A DNA stretch of 64,000 bases, from positions 15,901,601 through 15,965,600 of the forward strand of contig CM049319.1 of assembly GCA_026874595.1 (NCBI GenBank). The letters are read 5' to 3'. Position numbers and translations under genes: made by a program. The DNA comes from Sipunculus nudus. Its lineage: Eukaryota > Annelida > Sipuncula > Golfingiida > Sipunculidae. Shown piece after piece: positions 1-13,184 of the stretch (positions are counted from its first letter, which is position 1; every line of letters starts with the position of its first letter). Under the pieces are notes generated by a model that saw only the letters and a program-made list of their open reading frames with translations, was not told where the DNA came from and did no database searches.

Positions 1-3000
1 GCTTTGAAGCTAAGTGATTTGATTTCCAAGGTACAGTTTTTGTCTGCTGAAGAAAGAGATTTATTACAAGATGGTTTTCCGACATCAAAAGCATACTTGT
101 ACCATTACTGTGCTTTTGTAATGTTCATTAATACCTTGCTTTATCTTTATACCACTGATTTTCTCTCATGAGGTGTAATATAATGAAAAGCACTGTCCTT
201 AAAAGTTTTAACACTTATGCACCATTACTCCTGGCTTAAATGAGTTTTCTGACAGCACTTGGTTTTATGAATTTACAGTTTCTTGGGCTGTAATCAACTT
301 CCAGCAATGCCAGTCAACAGAACAGTGTGATCTTTCAGCAAATCCAAACATTTGGTGTTTTCTTATGTATGCTTACTTTAAAAGGCTGCTTGCCTCTTGA
401 GTTTTGCTTCACAGGGAGACCAGTTCCTATTAAAATGACATATGTCATATCCATGCCTTGATGAGACTTTTATGAAAGGATTGCTTTTATAAAAGTTAAT
501 GTTTTGTCTTCAATCATTTACAGCAAAGAGATAAATATTAAAACTGTTTCTTTGCCAACTCTGGAGGTGGTAAGGCACATTCATGAAACCACCATATGTC
601 ACCAAACCTGCTTGCATTTGAGCAGCTCCACTCAACTGTAGCTGGTATCATCCAAGATGTGTTTTCCATGGGCTGAGTTCACCTTGGCTGAGTTCAGACC
701 GCCCTCAGGACACCCCTAGCATCTTTCTTAACACTTCAAGAACAGGCATGGCCTCAGAGACATTACAATCTGGAATATTCAATTCATTATAGGTTGCAAT
801 TTCCAGAAAGAACAGGAGAAAGTCATTGTGAATAATTGACAAGGGATGATTATGAAGGAGTTGTGCAGTAGAATGAAATGTCACTTATGGTTATGGGACT
901 CATCATCTATTCAGTACCATATCTTGTCAGCTGTTGCTGCTTCGTAGCTGCATACAAAGCTGCACCAAAGTAACTGCCACAGCGTTGAAGATCTTCGGTA
1001 CCTGCAGAATCGTTATATGATACCTTTTTTGTAAAATTATTCATGCACCAATGGTACTGGATTAAAGGATAAGACGGAAAGCAGTTGGTATTTCAGCCAT
1101 TGAGAAATTCACAGAGTGCAGAATCTCTGAAACACTACTCATTATTTCAGCATTCCTGAAAAGCACAGAATTCCCAAACTTGCACTTAATAGTATAGTAC
1201 AGTGTTCCTACAAGCTTAAATACCCTTGAAATTGTTAATGTATTTCATTCTAGAAAAGTTCAGAATTACGAAAGTTGCCCCTCATGTCACAATACACTGT
1301 TCCACAAGCTCAAAAATCCTTGAAATTTGGTTATAAATTTCCAAGACCTTGAGAGTGCTTGATATTATAATATTTAAAAATTTTATTGATAAGACCTTGA
1401 ATTATAAGATAATGTCTGGACTTACCTTGGCCTAGGGGGGGCAAGACATGCTTTAACCTGTTTTAAAACAAAATTGCTTGTCCCATGTGTAGTGTCATGA
1501 CTTCATTTGGATTAACATTATGACTAGTCTAGAATGTTTTAGAATTGAGGATGTTGCCAACACTTTCGTAAGTAAAATGCACTTACTGAAAAAGCTAATG
1601 AAAATGGGGAAAACATTAGGAAAACAAATATCAGAGGATCAGACAGCAGAAGGAATGGTAAAAGAGACTTTACAAAAAACACTTCAAAATACAACTTTAT
1701 TCCTTTAATTACCTTCAAGATACCTTTAAATGAAATAAAGAAAAATGTTGGAAACCTCTTTTGGTTCAAATCAGATCAGAGGTTATTGTTGTATGGTATT
1801 TCCTATTTTGCGTCTGCTGTGGGTGCACAAAACTCTGTTGAGACTGGCATTCATCCAGAAGCGATGTCATACCGTTTCCACGCCAATTGATCAAGTGGGC
1901 CCCAGCTTCAACAAAAACTGTACCCTCAGGAGTAACCACCAGTGAGCAGGGGTGTCCCACCTGTAGTGGACTGAAATATAAAGTGTTTTAAACATTTTTT
2001 GCCCTGTTGACAAAATGTTATACATTTATGCGTTTTTCTGAAGGCAGATTAATATTGTTCTTGATTTGTGATAATATAATTCCTTTATATTTTCATGTTA
2101 ATTATTTTTTTGGCAATTTTGTTTCTACAGATTTTTCCATCAAATTATCTGATTGACTAAAATGTATAAATATTAGTAATTAAGATTGCACATAGCTTTA
2201 AAATAACATTTTAATTGATAATACTCTCAGCTCTTAATTTTGACATTATGGGCATTTTGACCTAAAATTCCATAATCATGCAGCTAAAAAAAAATTTGTT
2301 TATGATTCTGATTTAATTATTACAAATGCAACAAAATTGGAAAAGGTAACATATATTGTGCATTTTCCCATTTCTTATCATAATTTTCAAGGATTTTTAT
2401 GAAAGTATGATCTGTCCACAGTCAACAACTCTGTATGATGCAGGTTTGATGATCATTTTGTGGCCTCCAAACTGTTAACGTTCACTTAGATTAGCAGAAT
2501 GCGCCTGTCCCAGTTGATCTTCTCTTTGATCATTTGTGGTCAAAATCAAATTTGTTTCATTCTGTTTAGGGATGAGATTGTTTTAGTCAGAACTAAGCCA
2601 TTTAGCTATTATGACTACTTAACCATGGGGATGATAGATTTGCTTCTTTGGAATTTATTGAAAAGATTTGTGACTTTGAACTTTGTTAACTTAATGAAAT
2701 TTAGATGCCGAGACTTGCAGTTAACAAGCAGAAAAGATTTGGTGTGGCATTTGGCACAAGATTTCCTTAATAGGGTATTTTTTGCTTAAGATCACAAGCC
2801 TTAAAGTCTTTGTAATTCCTTTATTTTATACTCAGACTGGTTCTGTTTTCCTTGAACAGATATCCTCACTTTATTACACACCTGTTATTAAATTTAAGAA
2901 GAACAAAGAAACATTGGTAAATAGGCCAGAAGGAACAACTTAATGACTGGAAGACTGATATACAATTTTAAAACAAGGTTTTGATGAAAAAGAAAAAAAT

Positions 3001-3386
3001 TAAATAATACCAGACCTGAGAAAAAATCCCGAAAGTAAAGGGATTATCAGAATGTTCAAGTGCACGGTGTTAAATCTTATCTTGTATTTTATCATTAGAA
3101 ATAAGGATTTAACTTCTGACCATGGCTGCTACATCTGTTTATTTATCACTCATGTTTCAAAATGAGGAATTTTTTTTCTTTTATTTTTGGCCACAAGTAC
3201 CTTGGAAATTCGTTAATCATATTTAACATACTTCTTTTTTTTCTAATTCTTAATCTATCTCTTTTCTTTAAGAGAGTCCTAATTTCAATAATTCACTTAC
3301 CTTCACTGGGAGTTGGGGTGCAAGGTATATGTCCCACCAACACCTCTCCACAAACTGTTTTGGAAGTTTTAAGATTGTTTCATAAT

Positions 3387-3890
3387 CCTGCTAACAATCA
3401 AACTAACATACAAACAGACATGGGTGAAAACATAAACAGCTTGGTGGAGGTAATTGTAATATGAAGGCTCTTTATTTGTGAGCAGTCTTTAATATTAACT
3501 TATTCAGCATTTATTGGTGCCATAACTTAACAACCATTTTTAAGCTCTCATACTCCTGCTAATAATCAAACTAATATACAAACAGACATGGGTGAAAACA
3601 TAAACAGCTTGGTAGAGGTAATTATAAAATGAAGGCTCTTTATTTGTATACAGTCTTTAATATTTAAACTTATTCAGCATTCAGTGAGGCCATAACTCAA
3701 GGACCATTTTTAGGCCTACCTAATCCTGCTAATAATCAAACTAATATATAAACAGACATCATGAAAATATAAAAATCTTGGTGGAGGTTATTATATCATG
3801 AAGGCTCTTTATTTGTGAGCAATCTTTATTATTTAAACTCATTTGGCATTTAGTGATGCCATAACTTGGGACAATTTTTAAGCTTGTGTT
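3387..3890. repeat. Tandem repeat, 3 units of about 168 bp
   Basis: The phrase CCTGCTAAYAATCAAACTAA recurs at about 3387, 3554 and 3724, spacings of 167 and 170 bp. Each unit continues with an ACAGACAT phrase, a CTTGGTRGAGG phrase, AAGGCTCTTTATTTGT and a GCCATAACTTA-like end. The copies have diverged by point changes and small indels, so this is an old local triplication. No open frame is shared by the units. Confidence 0.85.
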
Positions 3891-4720
3891 TTAGTGCACC
3901 GCAAAATTTTCTGTATTACAATGTTTTGGGCAGTGTTACCTCTAGGTAGGGCATGGTCAAACTTGTAATGAAGTTTGCAAGGAGTAATAATGAAATAAGG
4001 GGCCATGTTTGTGCTTGTCTGAATTGGCAGCGTCCGGGGCTTCGGGACTCCTGACAGTTAATGGGACTTCATCATTAATTCACCAGTATGCTATACCCAG
4101 AAGAGTAGTAGGTTGGTAAAAGTTACGGATGACAAAGGCCTCAGAGTCAGGTAGCCACCATGATGGATAGTTTCTTTGCCCTGGTTAGGCAACAAGTTAC
4201 CTTACGTTAATTATGTATGGGTCAGTTTTGTATGCATGATGAAATAGGTTCGTTCTGATGTGTGTGTGTATCTGTGTGTATTACATTGGTGTGTTTACTT
4301 TAAAAAAAATCCCATTTAATACTGTTTTGGCATCCCATTAACTTTTTACTTTAAGTCCCCTAACACTTGTGAATAACAACGGTCTTACCTTTAACCCAAA
4401 TAACCAAAATACCCTATTTTGGAATGGTAAAGAATCCTTCAAACAAAATATGTTATGGTAACCTAGATTACCTCAAATGTAATGAATTTTCCTTTGGTGT
4501 TTCCAGAACCTTCAAAAAATATCATCAAAAGCATCCATAACCTTTTGGGTGAGGATGCTAACAGACAAACCAACCAAGTAATCAACTAGCCAGGACAAAG
4601 ACAGATTTTGAAAACAGTGACAAGAGTATCAGCTACACACTCCTGGTTATTATCCTTTAGGCTCCAAATTGATAAATTTTATTTCTTATCTGTGCTGTAC
4701 AGTGTTGTCCAGTTCAAATG

Positions 4721-7374
4721 TTTTTAGCTCAGCTGACTATAAGTCATCTGAGCTATAGTCGTGGTCCATTGTCCGTCGTCCGTCTGTCTGTCCGTCCGTC
4801 CGTCCGTCCGTCCGTCCGTCCGTCCGTCCGTCCGTAGATGTGGCACGTTTTGAAACCGTAAGACCTAGGAATCCAAAATCCGGCATAATGTTAGATGTCC
4901 CCAAGATCTCCTACCAAGCCAAAAACTGGGTCTTTTGGACTTTGTTCCTTTGAGAAATTAAGGAAAAACCTCAATTTTTTATTAAAAACCTATTTTCACA
5001 CTTCAGGACTGCCTAATATCAAAACCACTCATCTGTTTTTCCTCATATTTACCATAAATATTCCTCTATATAGTTCCTATGTACATGCAAGAAAATATGT
5101 CTGTATTATATAATTTAAAAAAGTTATGGACCCAAACATAATGCATTTTGTAAAAAATCAGGAAAGATATTTGATCACTTAACACAAAACATATTAAAGC
5201 TATGGACCTTTTTTCCAGTAATATAACTTTAATTAATCAAAATTAAATTGTATACCCAAAATTAGATGAAAATCTTTTAAATTTTTTAAAATATTAATAA
5301 AAATAAAAAATTGGTACCTTAAATTTTGCCCAACTTTGACCATGGCACGTTTTTTTCCTGTAAGTACTGTGGATTTAATTTTCACAGCATGTTTTTGTTA
5401 CCTTTTCAACTGTTAACACCAAAAATTTTGAAACCAGTTGATCAAAAACTGTAGATTTTATTCAAGTTTTCAAGCACCATGTAACATATTGTATACATCA
5501 AGCTAGTGTTATGCAGTTTGCAAGAGCTCAGCTCCCCAGCTTCAGCTCTTAGTTCCTTAAATTCGGCATACAGTTAGATGTCTACAAATCCCTACCATGC
5601 CAAGAATTTGGTCACTAGGACTTAATACCTTCAAAATATTAATGAAAAACATCATTTTTCCATTAAAAACCCATTGTTTCACTTCAAGACTGCCTAATAT
5701 CAAAACCACTGATCTGACTTTAATCATAAATAATATACATATTTTTCATTCTCTATGCACATGCCAGAATGATGTCAGTATTGCGTAATTGTTTTAAGTT
5801 ATGGGCCCAAACATAATGCACTTTGTAAAAAATCAAGAAATATATTTACTCCCTTAACAAGGGGATTGCTGAAGCTAGAGATTTTTTGTCAGGGATGTAA
5901 CATTATTTAATCAAGATTCAATTGAATACCCAAAATTAGTTTGAATTTTTCAAATTTTATAAGTTATTAGTATAAATGTTAAATTAGTAACTTAAATTTT
6001 GCCCAACTTTGACCATGGCACGTTTGTTTCCTGTGAGCACTGTTGATATAATTTTCATATCATGCACACATAAGGACTTCAGCTTTTAAGTTTAGAAAGC
6101 TGAAAGAAATTGGCCAAAAATTGTAGCTTTTATTAATGTTTTTATGAGACCATGTCAGACTTTGGCTCTCTCCAGCCCCTCTTGAGTCACCTGTATGTTG
6201 ACCTTGTTGAACTTTCAGCAAATTATGCATGCTTGAGGCGAGGCATACAGGGAATCCAGGCAGCTTATGGCCAGCCACAGTTGATCCAGGTGTCCAACCC
6301 TACTCATCTAGTAGTTTTAACCAACTGCATACAATAAACAATAAATTAATAAATTTTTATTGGTTTTTAATAAAAAATTAATGAAAAATAGAAAAGGAAT
6401 TTGTTAGTTTATTATAACAGGAAAATAACTTGCAGTTACTGATGATATAAGAATCTTGTATCGATGGATAGAATGTCACGTATTCCAAATAACACCATGC
6501 AGTCACCTATGGTATTTTTCAGTTCAATTTTAATGATAAAGAAGTAAATCATATCATTCATTACTAATCATTAGGGATCATATGATGGAAATTAATGATA
6601 GACAAAGATGCAGTTGATAATATTAATCTAGATTCCTACTGTGTCTAGTGTGTAGATTGATGTGAAATTAGTCCAAAATGAATTTATTACAGTTATTTTT
6701 TAATATAAATAAAAGCCATAAAACCAGGTACTTATGATCATTATTTAAATGTGTGAATTTGTATATTCTGGATTCTCAACATCATTGTTTGGTGAAAACT
6801 GAATAAATACCAGACATGGTGCAAATACTTTGTAATTGTATTTAAATACGAATATGATTATGTACTCCATTATAAAATTTCTTGCATAAAGAATGGGAAT
6901 TCAGGTAAAAATGAAAGTATATGAATACCAGTGCAAATACTTTCAAAATGTATTCATGAATGCATTCATGAATATATTCTTTAATATTATTTTAATAATC
7001 ATTTCAGTTATATTTCATTTTAAAAAATCATATGATTCTCTTATTATTTTTAATAAAAATTATATTTGGGACAATATTTGTAATTTTTTTTAATTAATAG
7101 TTAAACCCTTATATTATATATTCTGCTTATAAGTTATATTGCCAAGTCAAAATCTGTGTGACAATAGTACTCCATTTGTTAATAAAATAAATGAAATCAA
7201 TCCTCTTCCCTGTCTCCAAAGGTACTATCAAAATCATACATAAGCTAAACAACAACAACTCATATTAAAGCTTATATTTATTACCACACAAAACCAGCAT
7301 GTGCCTCATTTCTAAATAATATTTTCTTATCATATATAACAGCTGAGCGTCGTGACCCATAGGTCCCTTGTTTT
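4721..7374 (+). mobile_element. Rolling-circle-like (Helentron-like?) element, copy 1, with internal duplication
   Basis: The element begins TTTTTAGCTCAGCTGAC and ends ACCCATAGGTCCCTTGTTTT, the same ends as the copies at 17036 and 54562. The 5' end can fold: AGCTCAGCTGAC and GTCATCTGAGCT are 12-nt arms with one mismatch around a short loop. The 3' end has CAGCTGAGC, the inverse of the start. A (GTCC)n tract follows the 5' hairpin. The block at about 4866-5390 is repeated, diverged, at about 5553-6060, which makes this copy 2.65 kb against 1.6-1.9 kb for the others. The part from 6190 to 7340 matches the other copies poorly. No target-site duplication is seen, which fits rolling-circle insertion. 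The class is inference; the family itself is clear from the three copies. Confidence 0.7.
4772..4835. repeat. (GTCC)n microsatellite in element copy 1
   Basis: This is a run of GTCC/CGTC units with a few TCTG interruptions at its left side. The same tract is shorter in copies 2 (about 17084-17118) and 3 (about 54613-54656). It is part of the element and expands separately in each copy. Confidence 0.9.
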
Positions 7375-7639
7375 AAGATTGTAACTCTTGATAGTAGTAC
7401 ATCACATAGCACAGCAAACTTTCTGCTGATTTATGATAATGTTTTATTGGTACTTTGGTCATTTATCTGATCAGGAATTGACCCATGACACATGATGTTT
7501 ATCTATACCAAGACTGAAGTACAAATATACATGTGTCCTAAAAAAACGGACTCTGTAACTAAAAATATAGAGCTCTCAGACATTTTTAAAAATTATCTAA
7601 TATTTTATCAGTCAGAAAAATATTATGCAAACTTGCAGG

Positions 7640-7955
7640 TAAAAAAAGTCTGCTGGGCTTTTACACCCGAGCCTAATGGCTCATCAGGCTGGAGCTTATC
7701 CCAGTTTTGGTAGCGTGAAGCGACTAAGGAGTTAAACTCCTCCTGGATGGGATGCTAGTCCATCGCAGGTTACCTTCCCAGTATTTACTGGTACCCATTT
7801 CTACTGCTGGGTGGACAGAGGCACGTTTGCGGTTGGGACCTCGCCTAAGGGTCTTGGCACGGGGTGTGGGTCTGACTGGGATTAAACTCACGACCTCTCG
7901 ATCATGAGCCCGGCACCTTAACCATTACACCATCACCCCCACTTACACCACCACT
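7640..7955 (-). mobile_element. tRNA-derived SINE with perfect 11-bp target-site duplication
   Basis: Read on the minus strand, this 316-bp insert starts with a tRNA-like head. An A-box-like TGGTGTAATGG is at 7923-7933 and a B-box-like GAGTTTAATCC at 7879-7889. A conserved central domain follows, with phrases such as GCGATGGACTAGCATCCCAT and ATAAGCTCCAGCCTGATGAG, and a T-rich end. The insert is flanked by AAACTTGCAGG at 7629-7639 and 7956-7966, an exact 11-bp duplication that fixes the borders. The body resembles SINEs with a shared central domain known from bivalves and other invertebrates; the exact family name is from memory and is not asserted. It lies antisense to liprin-alpha, 0.8 kb before an exon. 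Confidence 0.9.
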
Positions 7956-8738
7956 AAACTTGCAGGAGGGATACAAAAATTCTTGAATGAATATAATGTT
8001 TATACTTAAAAATTCTTACATGAACAAGACCCAAAGTATCATTCAAATTATAATATACCACTGGTACGGAAATGAAAATTTTGCATTTTGATAAAAGAAA
8101 ATTTTAATTGATTGTCATTGGGTGAAATTTTATTGATTCCCAACCTATGTTTATTATCAAATAAATTGAAAATCCCAATGATAGTTCACCTATTTTATCC
8201 TTATCAAATAAGGAAAGGTTTCAAATATCTTTCACTGAATTAAATTTAACACATTCCCGATGCCTTCAATGAAAGGAAACATGTTGGATGGTGTCTGCTA
8301 TTAGTAAATGTCCAAGGGGGGGCAGTCCAACAATATATATCTGAAGCAGAGTTGCGTGTTCTGATTAAATTAGTGTTCAGACCATTCTCCCAATGGGAAT
8401 TGTGCCCTCTTAACTCTGTGCCCGGCATGAGATAGGAGTTTACCGGTGAGATATGGCCAGATAACTTCTGGCTGAAGAAAATTCTGTTAAGAAACACTGT
8501 TCAATGCTTGCCTTTTCATACAATTCTTCTCACAGTCCCTTTTTGTCGCCTTGAGATGTGAAATGACTCTTATTATCGGTTATTTTAGATATACTCAAAA
8601 GAAATATGGTGGTCATTTAGATGGTTTTATAGTTACTGTTACCCATTGGTTATTGGATCATTAACATGACAAATGTGTTCATTAACTAGATTGGCCCAGC
8701 ACAGTTTAATATATCAATTTGTGATCTGTATGCTTCAG

Positions 8739-8813
8739 GTTCGGGAAAGATTACGATTAGCATTAGAACGAAACTCGCAATTAGAAGAAGAAGTGGCATC
8801 AGCCAATCAAGAG
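8739..8813 (+). CDS. PPFIA: Liprin-alpha coding exon A (25 codons)
   Basis: This internal exon follows a ...TGCTTCAG acceptor and ends at GAG before a GTAAGT donor. It is 75 nt, phase 0 at both ends. It encodes VRERLRLALERNSQLEEEV followed by ASANQE, which matches the VRERLRV.LER...LEEEL...NQE segment that opens this part of the liprin-alpha coiled coil in vertebrates and insects. Liprin-alpha is a cytoplasmic scaffold of presynaptic active zones and adhesion sites. Its N-terminal coiled coil drives self-association and binds partners such as RIM, ELKS and GIT, and the C-terminal SAM domains (not in this window) bind LAR-type phosphatases. Heptad hydrophobics are visible. The identity rests on this and the five following exons joining in frame. 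Confidence 0.95.
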
Positions 8814-9454
8814 GTAAGTTTTTATCGTAATTTGGAGTCTGTTAAATCTTCACAAGTTAATTAACGTACAAATGAACCACATAATAACATATCAGCATGT
8901 GGGAATGTTTGGTTTTTTACAACTAATACAAGGCACGTTTAATGTGATTTAATAGCATACCTCTCTCAGTGGATCCAGAGGTGAAACCCCTGTTAGATGA
9001 TAAATGAAGAAACTGTCTACAGATAAATATGGGGTCTTGTGAATATGTGGTTCATAAACCTTAAACTAATTTTGGGTTGTCAATGAACATAGGGTTTTGC
9101 TTTTCAAGGACAGTATGAAATGTGTTGCCCATGTGTAATTTTAATTTTACATAATTGGATAACTTTGTTCGAAGAAATTTATTAAGAAGTTTGGTGTCTG
9201 TAATTTTTTTATGCATTATTAACTAAAGTTAGTTTGACCATATAATTATTTAAGAAATGTAAGCTGCAGTGATATTACTTAAAATAAAGACTGCATATGT
9301 TGAACATAGTGTATCTGACAGAATTTCTGTATCATACCTTTGGGCAAATATACTGAACCATTTTGATTGCTTTTAACTAATCATGTGTTAGAAGTATTAA
9401 AACACACACAGGAAAGACTATGCTTGATAGAAGCTAGTCAAAATAGTGAGATTA

Positions 9455-9885
9455 TCCAAAAGATAGATGAAAAAAAAATATGAAAAGAATTCAATTGTAT
9501 GAAAAAGACAGTTAAGAGAATATGTAAAGCATAATATGAGAATATGAAAATTTCTTTAAATGAAGAGAAAAAAGCCTGATGTTTTGGAGAAGAAGAAGAG
9601 AAACCGGAATCCCTAATAGAACAGAAGTTTATGGAAAATAAAAGAAGAAAAATATTGAAGAATTGTATTAAAAAGAAGGATGCATAAAGAAAATGAACAA
9701 ATGTAAAAGAAAAGTCTTGTAATATAAAGTCTGAGAAACAGTGCCCATGGAGAAAAAAAAGAGGGCAGGTTTGAAAGAAAACATGGGAAATGTGGAGAAG
9801 ATGGTGATAAGAGGAGAGGTGGTGCAAGACCATCATGATAGACAGAGGAAATAGAAAAGAAAGAGATGAAAACAAAATAAATATC
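9455..9885 (+). other. Purine-rich tract
   Basis: About 430 bp on the + strand are dominated by A and G, with phrases such as GAGAAGAAGAAGAGAAACC and AGAGGAGAGGTGG and few pyrimidines. The skew removes stop codons from the other strand and so creates a 150-codon Phe/Leu/Ser-rich open frame there, which I do not regard as a gene. The tract ends sharply near 9885, where base-balanced sequence begins. A degraded GA-rich repeat is the simplest reading. Confidence 0.6.
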
Positions 9886-12800
9886 ATCACCGGACAGCGC
9901 AGATTGTGATGGTAACTCCCGATGCCTGCATCAAGGATTTACGAGTCTGGCCACATTGTCCCTGGAGGGGCCTGATTCCCTCTCGGTTGATCCATTCACG
10001 AAAAACAAATGTACTTTCTCTGTGTCTATCAGAAGAATTTACCTGTATACACAGACAAAGCAGTGTGGAGCAACTGTTGTGTAAAGTCTGCCCAGGCACT
10101 TTGGGGCAGAACACCAGAAGTGCACAACCCAATTGGCACTTTCTGGATGTAGAAATATGGTGTATGCTTTCAGGAGTGGAGAATTGATTTATCTAACAAG
10201 GAACAAGGAATGTTTCATGTCTGTTTACCAGATAGGATTTTAAAGTTTCTTTTTTCTTCACCCATGTCTATCTGTCTGTCCTATTTGTCTGTTTGTCATT
10301 GTCTGTGTACAAAATATGTAAAGTAAAAGAGAAATTAAAGATGGATTACAGTGAAACTCTGCAGAGAGTTTGGTCTGGAGGGAAAAATGACTTCAATTTT
10401 GGGAGTTGGTGCAGATGCGTAGATTAATTTTCTTGTATGTACATAACAGGATTCCCAGCCAATTTGGAAATCAGGGAAATCCTCGAAAATGAGTTTCCCT
10501 TTTTCCAGTCAAGGTAAAATCAGGAAATTGAGAAAACTTACCCATATCTGAAAATAAAATTGGCAATTTTGATTTCCTCTGAAGACAAAGTGGTCAGATT
10601 ATTTTTATCTCGATCATGTCGAGTCAGGGCATGTAGGGGGATAACTTGCTGTATTGACATTCTAGTGTGTTACCCCCCTCCCCCTGCCCCCCCTAAAAAA
10701 ATTACGAAGTGTTTCAATGGAAAAGTTCATTTTAATATGGCCTGATTCTTAGATGAATAGAAACGCATGAATTAATCAAATTTGAAATTTAATCATGAAC
10801 AAAATAATATTAATTAATGTTTATTGAATTTCATAAGTTTTTTTATGAATAAATATAATAGCTAGGACTTTTAACATTTTTCTACACATTTATCACAAAT
10901 TGACATTTTCAAATGCAGTATAGAATATCATTTACTTATATTTGGACATCTGAGGTATATTTTCCATTTGATTCTTGTAGAATTAAGGAAAAAAATTGAT
11001 GTATAGCCTTAATATTGAAATGTTTTCCTGATGGTTAAGCTGTGTCCATTTCAATCAAAAGGGGTTTTTGAAGCGGTCCTGATGTGTCAGGAACATGATG
11101 GGTTGTATCCCACATTGAGGAATATACATAAAAATTTCAGCAGCACCTGCTTGACAATTAAGCTTTGAAACACCGGGGACTGCAGTACTAACATTGGCAT
11201 TTAAACCTGTCTCTGGTTTCATCATGTCAGGCAGGGAATTTATGGTCCACTCTCTCAAGGACAAAATCGTGGCTGCTTTCTGTTGGCATTTCCCAGGGGC
11301 CTGTAACATGGCACCAGGACATTTGCGGCAGTGAGAGACTTGGCTTTTCCAACTTCCAGCCGACACAGGTGCAGGATCTGTTTATCGGCTTCCAACTGAA
11401 AAGTGGCCAGCAACTTAGCTATGGAGACTGAATGTTTTTCTGCTCTTGTCATTCAAGCTGACCTTTGGACCTCAACATATGTTGTTGAACAGCGTCTAAT
11501 TGTCAATTGTTATCAATGGGATTAAAAAAATAACCATATTACATTGAATCTATATTTTTTTTACAAAAGAAATATGATGATTGGAACCTTACAAAATGAT
11601 TGACAACTTACAAAAACCTAGTCAGTCACTACCATCTAGACAAATATTTGTGACATTTATTTTTTGGGGCTGTTATTATATTTTATGTGAAGTAATACAG
11701 GGAACCTTTACCTTTCTTTATGCAAGAAAAATTTACTTATGATTAACAAATTACAAAAACTTTGTTCATCTTGTAAATTTTGTAACAAATGTCACTGATA
11801 TTTGGAAAAGTATTGGTGTTATTTACTTTTTTGTTGTTGCTAATCTGTTTTATGAGAAAGTACATGGAGTTCTTCTTTCATGATCTTATTGTCTGTTTCT
11901 TTGAAATGTCAACAAAAATTTATAAAATTAACGATATGCAGATACTCTTTATATAAGTGGGAGAGTTTCTTTTTGGCTTTAGCCATTGAAATACATCATT
12001 GACAGTTCTATGCTGTTCTGTGTTTTATGGACGGCACAGGTGTGGGGAAATTCTACACACAAAACCTGTCATCTTCTTATTTCATGGGAATAAGCCCACA
12101 ATTTATTTACCATTCACATTTAGCTTTTAAAGTTTTAAAGTTATTACAGTGAACACCTACTAAATGTGTACATGAATATTTTTTAAATTTCTGTTGACAA
12201 ATGGCTAATGTTTATATTGTTTCTATTAAAATATCTATTACCCAGCAATGCTGTTGCAGGAAAATTTTTATCCTTTGATTTTATTTGGTTCTAAACCTTA
12301 CCTTTTTGGCACTCGAATTTTTATTAACAGGAAAGGTAATAACGGTGAATTATTCTCAAAGATTTGAGACAAGTATGAAGTCCTCTCCTTCAACATATAA
12401 ACATTAATCTCAGGAAAATTGTAACAGGAGTTCTGGAAAAGTACGAAGACATGTTCTTTGGCCTTATATTGGTTGTTGCTTTTTCAGCTGAGATATTATT
12501 GATTCATAATTACTTCATTGTTGATGCAAATGTATCAGGTTTTCTCAAGCTTAAAAAGGATCACCTATGACTCTGAAACTAAGTATCGAAGGAACGGGGG
12601 AGTGGTGCCGTTCATGTACAATCATATAATATAACAGGGGCTACATGCATGTATTAATGACAGTTATATACTGCTATTATTGTTTGACCACCTCATATCA
12701 CCAAACAGCAGGAAACTCCCTCCTGCTAAATGGGACAACGCTAAAGATTTCATGTGCGTGAGAGGCAGAATCTTGTCTGTTGACTGGGCACATAATGTCT

Positions 12801-13184
12801 TATAAAGTTTTACCTGGATTTTGATTTTTGTCCATTACAGGCTATTCATCTCAGGTATGTTGCATTTTTCCTTTCAGAAAATTAGGTCACGTTCTAAAGT
12901 AATTCTTTGCCAAAAATCTTTGTTCTGTCCCAATTCTTTTAAAAATTATTGCAAAAAAAAAAAAACAAAAAAAAAAAAAACAGGGTTTCATGGTTGGTGG
13001 AACAGACTTTAGACTTGTATAGTTCCCTGCAGTGGGCAAATCCTCCTGTAATTGGAAAAAATAGTGTAGTGCAAATACCTGCATCATCCAGCTTCACTTT
13101 TGAATCAGATGTTCTGGCTTGTTGAGTTAAAATCTAGTTTCAGGGATGGTATTAAATACATGTCATTTTCTTAAAAATTTCTCA

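Larger units (their letters stand above)
1..8738 (+). other. Upstream liprin-alpha intron (partial)
   Basis: This is AT-rich non-coding sequence before the first visible exon. I looked for the preceding liprin-alpha exon, which in relatives ends in a HHKALDEK-like peptide just before VRERLR, and found none, so that exon should lie before the window. 1-3380 holds no gene I can support, only diffuse AT-rich intron. Within the segment are a three-unit tandem repeat (3387-3890), a long rolling-circle-like element (4721-7374) and a SINE (7640-7955), described separately. 7975-8738 shows nothing I recognise until the polypyrimidine/CAG acceptor of the exon. Confidence 0.75.

Noticed and set aside
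1-30. Possible exon end (…TCCAAG|GTACAG) at the window start
   Set aside because: The peptide in any frame does not match the liprin-alpha segment expected before exon A, and the donor is not compelling.
7860-7950. Possible tRNA gene on the minus strand
   Set aside because: The A and B boxes belong to a SINE head. There is no full cloverleaf, and the 11-bp target duplication encloses the whole 316-bp insert.
9438-9890. 150-codon open frame on the minus strand
   Set aside because: It is the complement of a purine-rich tract. The peptide is Phe/Leu/Ser/His-rich low-complexity sequence without a domain, and stops are absent because of base skew.
9887-10187. Overlapping open frames of 81 and 93 codons on opposite strands
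   Set aside because: No domain, no splice context that joins liprin-alpha, and the two frames exclude each other as evidence. Kept only as a complex non-coding block.
12951-12980. Poly-A tail of a processed pseudogene
   Set aside because: Two A runs are present, but the sequence before them shows no recognisable coding remnant and no flanking duplication.
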